Virus record (IMG/VR): IMGVR_UViG_3300042866_001192
Location: 1 to 22,821 of that record
DNA length: 22,821 nucleotides
Source: a virus
Strand: one strand, 5' to 3'
Each line of letters begins with the position of its first letter. Within the stretch, counting starts at the first letter, position 1. The notes under the pieces are model-generated. The model was not told the origin of the DNA. It worked only from the letters and a program-made list of their open reading frames with translations, and did no database searches. The translations under genes were made by a program, and so were the position numbers. This document shows positions 1-5,775 of the stretch, in pieces.

Positions 1-137
1 GTAAAGTAGGTGTTCTTGCCATAGCCTGTGTAGTGCTGGCCCTTGGTCAGCTTCGTGTTCTTAATAGCCAACAGATCGTTGACGGTCTTGCCCAGCTTAT
101 CGGCCAAAGCAATGATGGGGGTATTGATAGGTTCCAT
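1..137 (-). CDS. Unknown phage protein downstream of terL, 3' end off window
   Basis: Reading leftwards, an ATG at 137-135 overlaps the terL stop by one base (TAATG). It is preceded by a very good SD, AGGAGG, six bases upstream. The visible protein begins MEPINTPIIALADKLGK and stays open to the window edge, 45 residues in all. Position immediately after terL would suit a portal protein, but the N terminus does not look like one. It reads more like a short helical domain (residues 6-25) followed by a Lys/Gly/Tyr-rich stretch. I do not recognise the family. The translational coupling and strong SD make it a real gene; its role is unassigned. Confidence 0.6.
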   Translation of the reverse strand, partial: MEPINTPIIALADKLGKTVNDLLAIKNTKLTKGQHYTGYGKNTYF

Positions 138-1744
138 TAGTATCCTCCTGTGGTTCTTCGAGACTTGTTAAATGCTTTATCGTCAACGTAGCGGATGCCA
201 TCAATCGCCGCATACCGCAGCACATCGATAGGGTCTTTGTGTGCCTCATCTGGGCCACCATCCGCCGTATACTCCTGTAGCGCGGCAATGATGTTTTGGC
301 ACCGATCAGAGATGTAGAAGTGTGGGCGGTTGACGCTATCCATCGGCACCTTGCGATTGTATGCCATCTTGGTCTGCAACGCTTGTAGCCCATCCTCAAT
401 GTCCAGACCGGGAGCCGGGACAAAGGTAAGCCCAGCATCAGCCAGATCCTCTATGATGGACGACGCTCCGTTCTGCGTCTGGTACTTGGCCGCACCCAGC
501 CGAGGGTCAATCAGCCGCTCAAAGATAGTTTCATCCTCTTCTAGGTTGCCGATAAGCTCTACATAGTCCTTGATGCCATAGCCCAGTCCCTTGGACCCTT
601 CGCCGCCGATCCACTTGCCGCCATGCCATTTAGCCCAATCTCCCACGTTTACATCGGGCCATTCTCTATAGACCCAAAACGTTCCGGCTTCATCAACGCC
701 GATCCAAGCCATGAACCAGTTCTTTCGGCCTGCCGGATCGAGGACCATATAGCGTGTGAGTCCTTTCTTCGGAATGGATTCGTGTTTAACGACGTTAACC
801 TCTACCGAGAAGTTGGGGAACTGGGTACTCTTGCTCTTCGTCGGAACACCGTAGGCACGGCATAGAATCTCGTCCTCGGGACGATTCTTTAGATCCTCGG
901 CAATACGCTCGTACCCGCCGAAGGGATTGTCGCGGGAATGGAAGTAGATGATGCCTGCATTCCGGTTCTTGCTCTCCTGTAGGAACGGAACCTTCCGATG
1001 GTTGAGTAGCTCGGCCTCCTTATAGGAAATCGTCCGCGCACCCTCCAGATAGTCACGGACCACTTCCGTATACCCATCAATAGGGGTGAATGTAACAATC
1101 ATCTTGGCGTTGCGCGTAGCCAGACGGAAGCGCAACGTGTTCAACAACTCAGGGCCAATTAGGTATTCGTCGCACCAAGTACCAATGTTAATCCACTTAG
1201 CCTCCCTACTACCCAACTCCGCACCCTCAAGGATGGTGTCGTTATTTAAGAACTGGGAGTAGGTTTTGAAGATGATGTGGCTCTTGCTCCCCGGCAGGAT
1301 GAGGCTCGACTTGCTAAAGCCATTCTTTCGCGTATAGGAGACATTCTCCTCAGTACCAAGAGTTTTGCGCTTAAGCTCCTCGGGAAGCGCATCGTAGATC
1401 GCGGACTGCTGCTGTCTGATGGAAACGTCAGCATTTTGGGCGAAGCACATTATAACGGACCCCTCGTTCTCAATCGCCGCCTTCACCACCGCATGAGCAG
1501 CCCAACTCGTTTTAGACGAACGATTTCCGCCGCTAACAAGAATCTCATTCTTCTTAGCCAGCAACTCCTCCGCCTCCATCCAATTCGCTAGCTTAAAGCC
1601 ATACCGATACGGATCACGCTCAGCGTTCTCAATGGCCTCATGGTAGACACCCCACAGTTGGACCAACTGCTTGGGGTCCATCCGCGCCATCTCCTCCATT
1701 GTAGGAGGCTTAAGTATCGGATGTTGTTTCCAGACTAGGGACAT
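137..1744 (-). CDS. terL: Terminase large subunit (ATPase plus RNase H-like nuclease)
   Basis: This is the DNA-packaging motor, which cuts concatemers and translocates DNA into the prohead. The 535-residue length is typical. The N-terminal ATPase shows a Walker A of the form GGNRSSKT (residues 72-79), a Walker B region ending in D192-E193 within INIGTWCDE, and a coupling motif MIVTFTP (215-221). The C-terminal nuclease shows the expected acidic residues: D336 in VLDPAG, D413 in LIDPRLG, and D504/D507 in KDPIDVLRY. The start follows an AAGGTGG SD with good spacing, 8 bases after the terS stop, so terS and terL form an operon. Motifs and order make the assignment firm. Which packaging type it uses (headful or cohesive ends) cannot be told from the sequence. 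Confidence 0.95.
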   Translation of the reverse strand: MSLVWKQHPILKPPTMEEMARMDPKQLVQLWGVYHEAIENAERDPYRYGFKLANWMEAEELLAKKNEILVSGGNRSSKTSWAAHAVVKAAIENEGSVIMCFAQNADVSIRQQQSAIYDALPEELKRKTLGTEENVSYTRKNGFSKSSLILPGSKSHIIFKTYSQFLNNDTILEGAELGSREAKWINIGTWCDEYLIGPELLNTLRFRLATRNAKMIVTFTPIDGYTEVVRDYLEGARTISYKEAELLNHRKVPFLQESKNRNAGIIYFHSRDNPFGGYERIAEDLKNRPEDEILCRAYGVPTKSKSTQFPNFSVEVNVVKHESIPKKGLTRYMVLDPAGRKNWFMAWIGVDEAGTFWVYREWPDVNVGDWAKWHGGKWIGGEGSKGLGYGIKDYVELIGNLEEDETIFERLIDPRLGAAKYQTQNGASSIIEDLADAGLTFVPAPGLDIEDGLQALQTKMAYNRKVPMDSVNRPHFYISDRCQNIIAALQEYTADGGPDEAHKDPIDVLRYAAIDGIRYVDDKAFNKSRRTTGGY

Positions 1745-1752
1745 ATACCACC

Positions 1753-2352
1753 TTAACCCTGATCTCGGGACTCCACCACGCTATTGTCCCCTCCTTCGTC
1801 ATCGTCGCCGTCCACTTCAATGACGGACTCCACTCGCTCAACAGGGGTCGTGAGTACTGTAATGGTGTCATTCCGTAAAGCCGCCCTAGCCTCCTCAATA
1901 GCCTTCATAGCGTCAGCAAGCGACGGCTTCCCCGTCCTATGCTCCACCACCACCTTCTGCTCCCCAAGAGCCTGCAAGCCCTTGTCCACGCTAATGCCAT
2001 AGCTTAGCGTCAAGTCTTTAAGCGGCGTCTTCATCAACGCCTCATCATCCTCCATCAACATCTCTGTCTTCTTCGCCACCAACGCCCGCATCCTCTCCGC
2101 CATCTCAAAGCCATCTAACGCAAGCTCCTTGCGCCTTACATCCAAAGCCCGCTCATGCCGCGCCCTCAAAGCCGATAGTGCCACAAACCCTATACCCGTC
2201 TCCTCCATCACCTTTGCATACGTCTCCCCATTAGCCAGCATATCCAACGCTAACGCTGCCTCCTTAGGCTTCCGCTTCTCTATGTAACGGTGGTTAAGGT
2301 TGGCTTGCGCCTCCCCTACACTCTCCACAATAGCCTTAGATTTCCTCCCCAT
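1753..2352 (-). CDS. terS: Probable terminase small subunit
   Basis: The predicted protein of 199 residues lies directly upstream of terL in the same operon, the usual place for the DNA-recognition subunit. Residues about 30-65 are helical and fit a helix-turn-helix (the GETYAKVMEETGIGFVALSAL region). Next comes a long charged helix (about 70-115) that could mediate ring assembly. The C terminus is strongly acidic (EVDGDDDEGGD), as in several small terminases, where the tail contacts the large subunit. The ATG at 2352 has no SD; a promoter-like pair lies just upstream, so the message may be leaderless. The assignment rests mainly on context and domain layout. A regulatory HTH protein is a less likely alternative. 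Confidence 0.7.
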   Translation of the reverse strand: MGRKSKAIVESVGEAQANLNHRYIEKRKPKEAALALDMLANGETYAKVMEETGIGFVALSALRARHERALDVRRKELALDGFEMAERMRALVAKKTEMLMEDDEALMKTPLKDLTLSYGISVDKGLQALGEQKVVVEHRTGKPSLADAMKAIEEARAALRNDTITVLTTPVERVESVIEVDGDDDEGGDNSVVESRDQG

Positions 2353-2358
2353 GCAAAT

Positions 2359-2388
2359 GTTCTACAGGTAGTGCTAAGTAGTCGTCAA
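2359..2388 (-). promoter_or_regulatory. Candidate promoter for terS, possibly leaderless
   Basis: On the minus strand, TTGACG (2388-2383) matches the -35 consensus at five of six positions. TAGAAC (2364-2359) matches -10 at four of six, with an 18-bp spacer. Only six bases separate the -10 from the terS ATG, so transcription would start at or next to the start codon. This fits the absence of an SD. It is seen by eye only. Confidence 0.35.
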
Positions 2389-2393
2389 CACCT

Positions 2394-2522
2394 ATTTGCA
2401 AGATTTTTTAAAATCCAACCATCCCTAAGTGAGACATTCTGTCACACCTTGTCTACCCACCACATTGCACCTACTCCCACCACTTGCTTAGTACGGTGGC
2501 CCCCATTTGCAAATTTTTTAAA
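2394..2522. repeat. Pair of direct repeats, ATTTGCA plus T-tract and A-tract
   Basis: Two copies, at 2394-2412 and 2505-2522, share ATTTGCAA, then TTTTTT, then AAA. They differ by one inserted base. The second copy contains the perfect palindrome ATTTGCAAAT (2505-2514). They lie 111 bp apart in the terS upstream region and look like binding sites or DNA-bending elements. Confidence 0.55.
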
Positions 2523-2582
2523 GTTGGCTATCGGACCAATCCAGAAAAAAATAAACTACGCTAGCGCAACCCCCGCCCCCCC

Positions 2583-2643
2583 TATGCAATGCAAATAGAT
2601 TGCATGCAAATGATTTGAATTGCATATACCTTTCCATGCAAAA
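2583..2643. repeat. Cluster of ATGCAAT / TGCAAAT words
   Basis: Within 61 bases there are TATGCAAT (2583-2590), TGCAAAT (2590-2596), ATTGCAT (2599-2605), TGCAAAT (2605-2611), ATTGCATA (2619-2626) and TGCAAAA (2637-2643). TATGCAAT and ATTGCATA are exact inverted copies. Spacing and density look iteron-like. Confidence 0.55.
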
Positions 2644-2649
2644 ACCTAA

Positions 2650-2761
2650 CTTGCGCAAGCGTCATGCGTGGCAAGGTGTTGGCAACGGACAGCCGAGGCG
2701 ATTGCTTGCGTTTAACGGGGCAATAATCAACCGGACAGTCTAACCGTTAGAACTGCGCAAG
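2650..2761. repeat. CTTGCG palindromes and imperfect inverted repeat
   Basis: CTTGCGCAAG at 2650-2659 is a perfect 10-bp palindrome. CTTGCG recurs at 2705-2710, leading into TTTAACGG. Its inverted partner, CCGTTAGAAC then TGCGCAAG, lies at 2744-2761. The two arms form an imperfect inverted repeat with a short bulge and about 25 bases between. Confidence 0.45.
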
Positions 2762-2945
2762 TAACGATTCTATCGACACTTACACAACTGCCGAAAAACA
2801 GGCCCATGCCACGGTATCGACCGGAACCGATCGGCGCGTAAAAGCGAAGGAAACGGCACTTGCCAAGGTGGGCCAATTGCTGGCAATAGGGTCGCGTTGC
2901 AATGGTTTTGCCTAGGGGGAGAGGATGCATTCCACGGCGTGGCAA

Positions 2946-2965
2946 TGTCTGTCTGTCTGTCTGTC
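2946..2965. repeat. (TGTC)5 tetranucleotide microsatellite
   Basis: Five perfect TGTC units lie in noncoding DNA. Such tracts are rare in compact phage genomes and may vary in copy number by slippage. Confidence 0.85.
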
Positions 2966-3030
2966 CACACGATCCGCCAGCAATCGGGTGGAGTGGTTCC
3001 TTCTCTATTAGATGAGCGGGTGGCTTCCAG

Positions 3031-3064
3031 TCCTTCCCTCTCTCCTTTCCTCTCTCTCTCTCTT
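3031..3064. repeat. 34-base pure polypyrimidine tract
   Basis: The plus strand holds only C and T for 34 bases and ends in a CT dinucleotide run. It lies about 90 bases upstream of the first cassette gene and inside no convincing gene. Confidence 0.8.
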
Positions 3065-3111
3065 AGCTAGTAGGGGATGGGTCGGGTGCGCGGGCTTCGC
3101 GCTTTCGAGTG

Positions 3112-3139
3112 TTGACACGCTACGGGCTAGGGCTAGGCT
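3112..3139 (+). promoter_or_regulatory. Candidate early promoter before the lysozyme-like gene
   Basis: A perfect TTGACA (-35) lies at 3112-3117. The best -10 by spacing is TAGGCT at 3134-3139 (three of six matches, 16-bp spacer), so the -10 is weak. It would give a very short A-rich leader before the ATG at 3156. Its position inside the 5' extension of the lysozyme frame argues against translation from further upstream. Confidence 0.4.
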
Positions 3140-3155
3140 AGGAAAACATAAACAA

Positions 3156-3530
3156 ATGACTGCTTCCCTCGCTCTTCTCTTTTCCGCAATTGTAGCCGTA
3201 GAAAGTGGCGGCAACCCTAACGCCGTAGGGGATAACGGGAGGGCCGTTGGTCCGGCCCAAATTTGGGAAATTACGGTGCGCGACGTAAACCGGATAGCCG
3301 GAACGCGGTATACCCTAGCAGATAGGCGCGATTTGACGAAGGCGGCGGAAATGTTCCGGATTTATACGGATTTTTACGGTGCGCGGTACGGCTACCCTAT
3401 TACGGACGAAACCCGCGCGAGGATTTGGAACGGCGGACCTAATGGACCGCGAAACAAACGCGCAACGGACCGTTATTGGCAAAAGGTGCGGAAAGCGCAC
3501 TCCACAATTTCCGCCTCGGTTGGGCGGTAG
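3156..3530 (+). CDS. Lysozyme-like lytic transglycosylase (SLT fold)
   Basis: The predicted 124-residue enzyme would cleave peptidoglycan glycan strands. The catalytic Glu is E16 in AVESGGN. It is followed by the family signature NPNAVGDNGRAVGPAQI (residues 20-36) and a C-terminal block with IWNGGPNG and YWQKV (90-111), all typical of small phage SLT-like proteins. The frame is open back to 3012, but that extension is low-complexity, contains a TTGACA box, and is not part of the family, so I chose the ATG at 3156. The N terminus is mildly hydrophobic (SLALLFSAIVA), but this is part of the catalytic helix rather than a clear signal peptide. The gene opens the early-side cassette, far from the late genes. 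It could serve in lysis or in another cell-wall step. Confidence 0.8.
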   Translation: MTASLALLFSAIVAVESGGNPNAVGDNGRAVGPAQIWEITVRDVNRIAGTRYTLADRRDLTKAAEMFRIYTDFYGARYGYPITDETRARIWNGGPNGPRNKRATDRYWQKVRKAHSTISASVGR

Positions 3531-3558
3531 TTCAAAAACCCAAAAACACAAAAAATAC

Positions 3559-3771
3559 ATGATCGCAGACACGCCGGAGCTGATTAACGGATTCCGTCTC
3601 CTTTCCTTGAAAGGTGCGCTGAAATTGGAATCACTTGGAATGAAACACTCGCGAGGCTCCGTTGCCCCGTTCGTTCGGTCCACTATCGGAAGCAAAACGA
3701 AGGATAAAACGGTTTTGCTCGCCGAGTTTGAAACCTACCTTCGCAACGCCGGAATCCTTCGCCAGCCATGA
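3559..3771 (+). CDS. Small unknown protein, 70 aa
   Basis: A 28-base A-rich leader follows the lysozyme stop. The ATG at 3559 is the first sensible start; the frame extends upstream only as a shadow of the lysozyme gene. The product begins MIADTPELINGF, is basic in the middle (KLESLGMKHSRGS, TIGSKTKDKT) and ends in a short helix (LLAEFETYLRNAGIL). No catalytic motif is visible. It could be a small DNA-binding or inhibitor protein, but nothing proves this. Its stop overlaps the next start (ATGA), which supports a real operon gene. Confidence 0.6.
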   Translation: MIADTPELINGFRLLSLKGALKLESLGMKHSRGSVAPFVRSTIGSKTKDKTVLLAEFETYLRNAGILRQP

Positions 3772-3998
3772 GCCGTCAAATCTTCGAAATAGCGTCAGAA
3801 ATCCGCCGCAATTGGCAACCCGTGCACGTTGCGGCCCGTCCGTACCTAGAGGCAATGGACCATTTAAACACCGTTAGAGATTCGTTTTATTACGACGATG
3901 CACGGACCATTATTCTCTATTTCCTAAATAACGCCGGGACTTGGCGGGGCGAAGTAGCCCGTAGGGTAAAGGCGGAACTCCGGGAGGCGGTTAAATGA
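3768..3998 (+). CDS. Conserved small phage protein, 76 aa
   Basis: The gene starts in an ATGA overlap with the upstream gene and ends in another ATGA overlap with the gp88-like gene. The protein is predicted to be mostly helical: IFEIASEIRRNW, then AARPYLEAMDHL, then ARTIILYFLNNAGTWRGEVARRVKAEL. I recall short phage proteins sharing the pattern PYLxAM followed by YFLxNAxxWRG and ARxxKAEL; their function is unknown to me. No membrane segment or metal site is visible. The close coupling to the gp88-like gene suggests a joint role. Confidence 0.75.
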   Translation: MSRQIFEIASEIRRNWQPVHVAARPYLEAMDHLNTVRDSFYYDDARTIILYFLNNAGTWRGEVARRVKAELREAVK

Positions 3999-4687
3999 AA
4001 CTCCTTTCCGTAGGAAGTGACGCTAAGACAAGCAAAGGGGAAGCGTACGGTTGGCGTACGGCTATCCTTTACCTAGCCCCGGCTAAAGTGGCGGGACGGG
4101 GCAACCTTTGCCCCAACGCTTCGCCGGGATGCCTTGCAGCTTGCCTTTATACGGCGGGACGCGGGGCATTCTCGAATGTCCAAAACTCGCGGATCAGTAA
4201 GGCGCGTTTCTTCTTCGATGATCCGGCGGCCTTCCGTTCGCAACTTCTCGCAGAAATCACAGCTTTCATTGCCGATTGCGGGAGTGACGGAGTCACGCCT
4301 TGCGTTCGTTTAAACGGCACTTCTGACATCCCATGGGAGGGCTTGCAAATCATGCAACGTTTCCCCGACGTTCGGTTTTATGACTACACTAAGAACGTAC
4401 GGCGCGCTTTGCGCTTCGCCGCTGGAGAACTTCCGCCAAACTATCATCTGACATTCAGCCGTTCGGAATGCAATGAGCGGGACGCGGTGACGGTATTGGA
4501 AGCGGGGGGCAATGTTGCCGCCGTTTTCTCTGATGGACTTCCGCACACTTGGCACGGCTCCCCGGTTGTCAATGGCGACATGAGCGACCTTCGGTTTTTG
4601 GACCCTAAGCGTTGCGTGGTGGGGTTGAAGGCTAAAGGTGCGGCGAAGCGCGACGTTTCGGGATTTGTTCTGTCCGTGAACCCATGA
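3995..4687 (+). CDS. Gp88-like phage protein with Cys triad
   Basis: This 230-residue protein resembles the phage 'gene product 88' family, whose function I do not know. The N-terminal third carries C39, C46 and C50 in the pattern CPxxxxxGCxxxC within GNLCPNASPGCLAAC. A conserved basic/aromatic stretch follows, SRISKARFFF (65-74). Later blocks alternate short strands and polar motifs: VRLNGTSDIPWE (104-115), FYDYTKN (128-134) and LTFSRSE (152-158). The three clustered Cys and the repeated strand ends resemble a barrel that could hold an iron-sulfur or zinc site, but this is inference. It overlaps both neighbours by four bases and is the largest gene of the cassette. Confidence 0.75.
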   Translation: MKLLSVGSDAKTSKGEAYGWRTAILYLAPAKVAGRGNLCPNASPGCLAACLYTAGRGAFSNVQNSRISKARFFFDDPAAFRSQLLAEITAFIADCGSDGVTPCVRLNGTSDIPWEGLQIMQRFPDVRFYDYTKNVRRALRFAAGELPPNYHLTFSRSECNERDAVTVLEAGGNVAAVFSDGLPHTWHGSPVVNGDMSDLRFLDPKRCVVGLKAKGAAKRDVSGFVLSVNP

Positions 4688-4941
4688 AACTACCCTCCAT
4701 TCACCCGAACGGGACAAGCCCGGAGCGACTCTTTGAAACTTACAAAGCCGCGCACGTTGCCGCGGAAAATGCGATTCAAGCCTTGCGAGAAGTAGAGTTT
4801 CACGCTCGAGACTATTATCCGCAAGGCCCGGAAGCATTTGAGGAAGCTCGGGAGATGATGCGTTCGCAATTGCGCGACCTCTACCGCGTTTCAGAAGAGC
4901 TAGCCGCCGTTGCTTATTACGCATACGATTTCCGCAAATGA
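4684..4941 (+). CDS. Conserved small helical phage protein, 85 aa
   Basis: The product starts MKLPSIHPNGTS, followed by three helices: RLFETYKAAHVAAENAIQAL, ARDYYPQGPEAFEEAREMM and LRDLYRVSEELAAVAYYA. I recall similar small phage proteins with the blocks IHxNGTS and ARDYYPQG, of unknown function, so I treat it as a real conserved gene. It overlaps the gp88-like gene and the next microprotein by four bases each. The helices are likely amphipathic and the protein probably cytosolic; there is no signal peptide. Confidence 0.75.
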   Translation: MKLPSIHPNGTSPERLFETYKAAHVAAENAIQALREVEFHARDYYPQGPEAFEEAREMMRSQLRDLYRVSEELAAVAYYAYDFRK

Positions 4942-5033
4942 CTTCCGACGCCTTACTTGCCGTTATTCGCTGGTTAGCCGGACTTGGCGAACGACCGCCG
5001 AGAAAACGACAAAAACGAAAACGAAGGAGATGA
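4938..5033 (+). CDS. 31-aa microprotein with a basic tail
   Basis: The ATG at 4938 lies in an ATGA overlap with the upstream stop, and the frame ends only four bases before the terminator stem. The product has a short hydrophobic helix (DALLAVIRWLAGLG) and then a dense Arg/Lys tail, RPPRKRQKRKRRR. Such a layout could bind nucleic acid or membranes. It is too short for standard gene callers. The coupling supports translation, but there is no independent evidence. Confidence 0.45.
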   Translation: MTSDALLAVIRWLAGLGERPPRKRQKRKRRR

Positions 5034-5036
5034 GAC

Positions 5037-5063
5037 AAGCCCCGGTAAATCCGGGGCTTTTTT
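5037..5063 (+). terminator. Intrinsic terminator closing the cassette
   Basis: A 9-bp stem pairs 5037-5045 (AAGCCCCGG) with 5051-5059, with a five-base loop TAAAT and six T's (5058-5063). It begins four bases after the microprotein stop and separates the 3156-5033 cassette from the next transcription unit. Confidence 0.92.
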
Positions 5064-5288
5064 GTGTCTTCATGCAGCCTTTCCGCGCTTCCCTACGCCG
5101 ACTGATTGGACGCGACAAAACAGACTCCTACAAAGCAAAGCAATTGCATGGATATGCTAAGTTGATACTGCGTCTCATTTGCAGCTCATATGGAACTCTG
5201 CGTCACCATATAAGGCGTTTGGCACGGTCCAAAGTTTTCCGTCCAAGACCTCTTATAGTGAATTTTTGAAGAAAAAATCGCAAAAAAA

Positions 5289-5330
5289 ACGCAAACAGAT
5301 GGAATGTTTTGCGAGTGCCATCTTTTGCGT
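5289..5330. repeat. Long inverted repeat, 13-bp arms with one bulge
   Basis: The arm at 5289-5302 (ACGCAAACAGATGG) pairs with 5318-5330 (CCATCTTTTGCGT) over 13 base pairs, with one extra C at 5296. The 15-base spacer contains another TTTTGCG. It overlaps the candidate -35 box, so it could be an operator or, if transcribed, a hairpin. Confidence 0.7.
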
Positions 5331-5341
5331 GACAATACGCA
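5326..5341. promoter_or_regulatory. Operator-like palindrome TGCGT-gacaat-ACGCA
   Basis: Five-base half sites flank GACAAT, which is also the candidate -10 box. It overlaps the right arm of the longer repeat by five bases. A protein bound here would block the promoter, which suggests autoregulation by the wHTH gene at 5371; this last step is inference. Confidence 0.45.
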
Positions 5342-5370
5342 TGAGTGAGCAATTGTAGGTGGCGAAACAT

Positions 5371-5775
5371 ATGTCATCACAAATATCCTCCTGTGTCAGA
5401 TTCATGGAACGTATGCGCGACCGCGTTGAACAGATGGAGCGCGACGAAGCGAAGCTAAACGCTTCAGCAGACAAACGAGTTCGTGCGCCCATTTTCACCA
5501 GAACCCGCATCAGTAGTGGTTTTGGGAAGGGCATGGTGCGGCGCGACAAATGGCGCGAAGGAATGCCGCGCATCACGCAGGAGGCTTGTGCTGTGGTCCA
5601 TGAATACGCACTAGCTCGGGCCGCAAGCACGGGCTACATCGGACGCAAGAGCTATGGCGAGCGAGCAGGAATCAGCACGGCAACGCTCAACCGTTGCGCG
5701 AATGAAATGATTTCGGGCAAGATTTTCCTTGACCCTGCCGACCGTATTTGGAAAGTGAAACACGTTCAGGGCTAA
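5371..5775 (+). CDS. wHTH-like regulator or DNA-binding protein, 134 aa
   Basis: The ATG at 5371 is chosen because AGGTGG lies eight bases upstream; a GTG at 5359 in the same frame has no good SD. The N-terminal half is charged and probably coiled (RFMERMRDRVEQMERDEAKL). The C-terminal half contains a helix-turn-helix pattern, KSYGERAGISTATLNRCANEMI (roughly residues 92-113), followed by a wing-like strand pair (GKIFLDPADRIWKVKH). The arrangement resembles winged-helix domains in phage replication or repressor proteins. It is the first gene of the main rightward operon and sits behind palindromic sites, so it may be the switch for this unit. The specific target is unknown. Confidence 0.65.
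   Translation: MSSQISSCVRFMERMRDRVEQMERDEAKLNASADKRVRAPIFTRTRISSGFGKGMVRRDKWREGMPRITQEACAVVHEYALARAASTGYIGRKSYGERAGISTATLNRCANEMISGKIFLDPADRIWKVKHVQG

Larger units (their letters stand above)
2353..3155. other. Divergent noncoding control region, candidate origin
   Basis: This 803-bp gap separates leftward terS from the rightward cassette. I see no convincing gene in it. It holds repeated TGCAAAT/ATTTGCA and ATTGCAT words (2352-2643), a pair of A/T-tract direct repeats, CTTGCG palindromes (2650-2761), a perfect CGCTAGCG (2559-2566), a near-palindrome TCTAAC-C-GTTAGA (2739-2751), a TGTC microsatellite and a polypyrimidine run. Clusters of short iterated words next to AT-rich DNA between divergent units are typical of phage operators or replication origins. 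I cannot tell which applies here. Confidence 0.6.
5064..5370 (+). promoter_or_regulatory. Regulatory gap before the wHTH gene
   Basis: This 307-bp stretch has no gene. It repeats two words of the main control region: ATTGCAT (5143-5149) and ATTTGCA (5177-5183). It has a small stem, ATATGG/CCATAT (5188-5193 with 5206-5211), an A-rich run (5267-5289) and two overlapping inverted repeats near its end. A promoter-like pair, TTGCGA (5309-5314) and GACAAT (5331-5336) with 16 bp between, matches consensus at four of six positions in each box. An SD-like AGGTGG (5357-5362) lies eight bases before the ATG at 5371. Confidence 0.5.

Noticed and set aside
2600-2628. Rightward promoter TTGCAT with CATATA in the word cluster
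   Set aside because: The match to a -10 is poor, and the words are better explained as members of the repeat family.
2727-2970. Short minus-strand frames in the control region
   Set aside because: Their composition is unlike a protein, they have no SD and no coupling, and they overlap repeats and palindromes.
3012-3155. Upstream extension of the lysozyme frame (48 extra residues)
   Set aside because: It is low complexity, runs through the polypyrimidine tract and a TTGACA box, lacks an SD, and does not belong to the enzyme family.
4310-5038. 242-codon minus-strand frame opposite the gp88-like gene
   Set aside because: It is antisense to several coupled genes, runs from the terminator-proximal end, has no SD and no recognisable domain.
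5359-5361. GTG start for the wHTH gene
   Set aside because: The AGGTGG SD is correctly spaced for the ATG at 5371 and would overlap the GTG itself.
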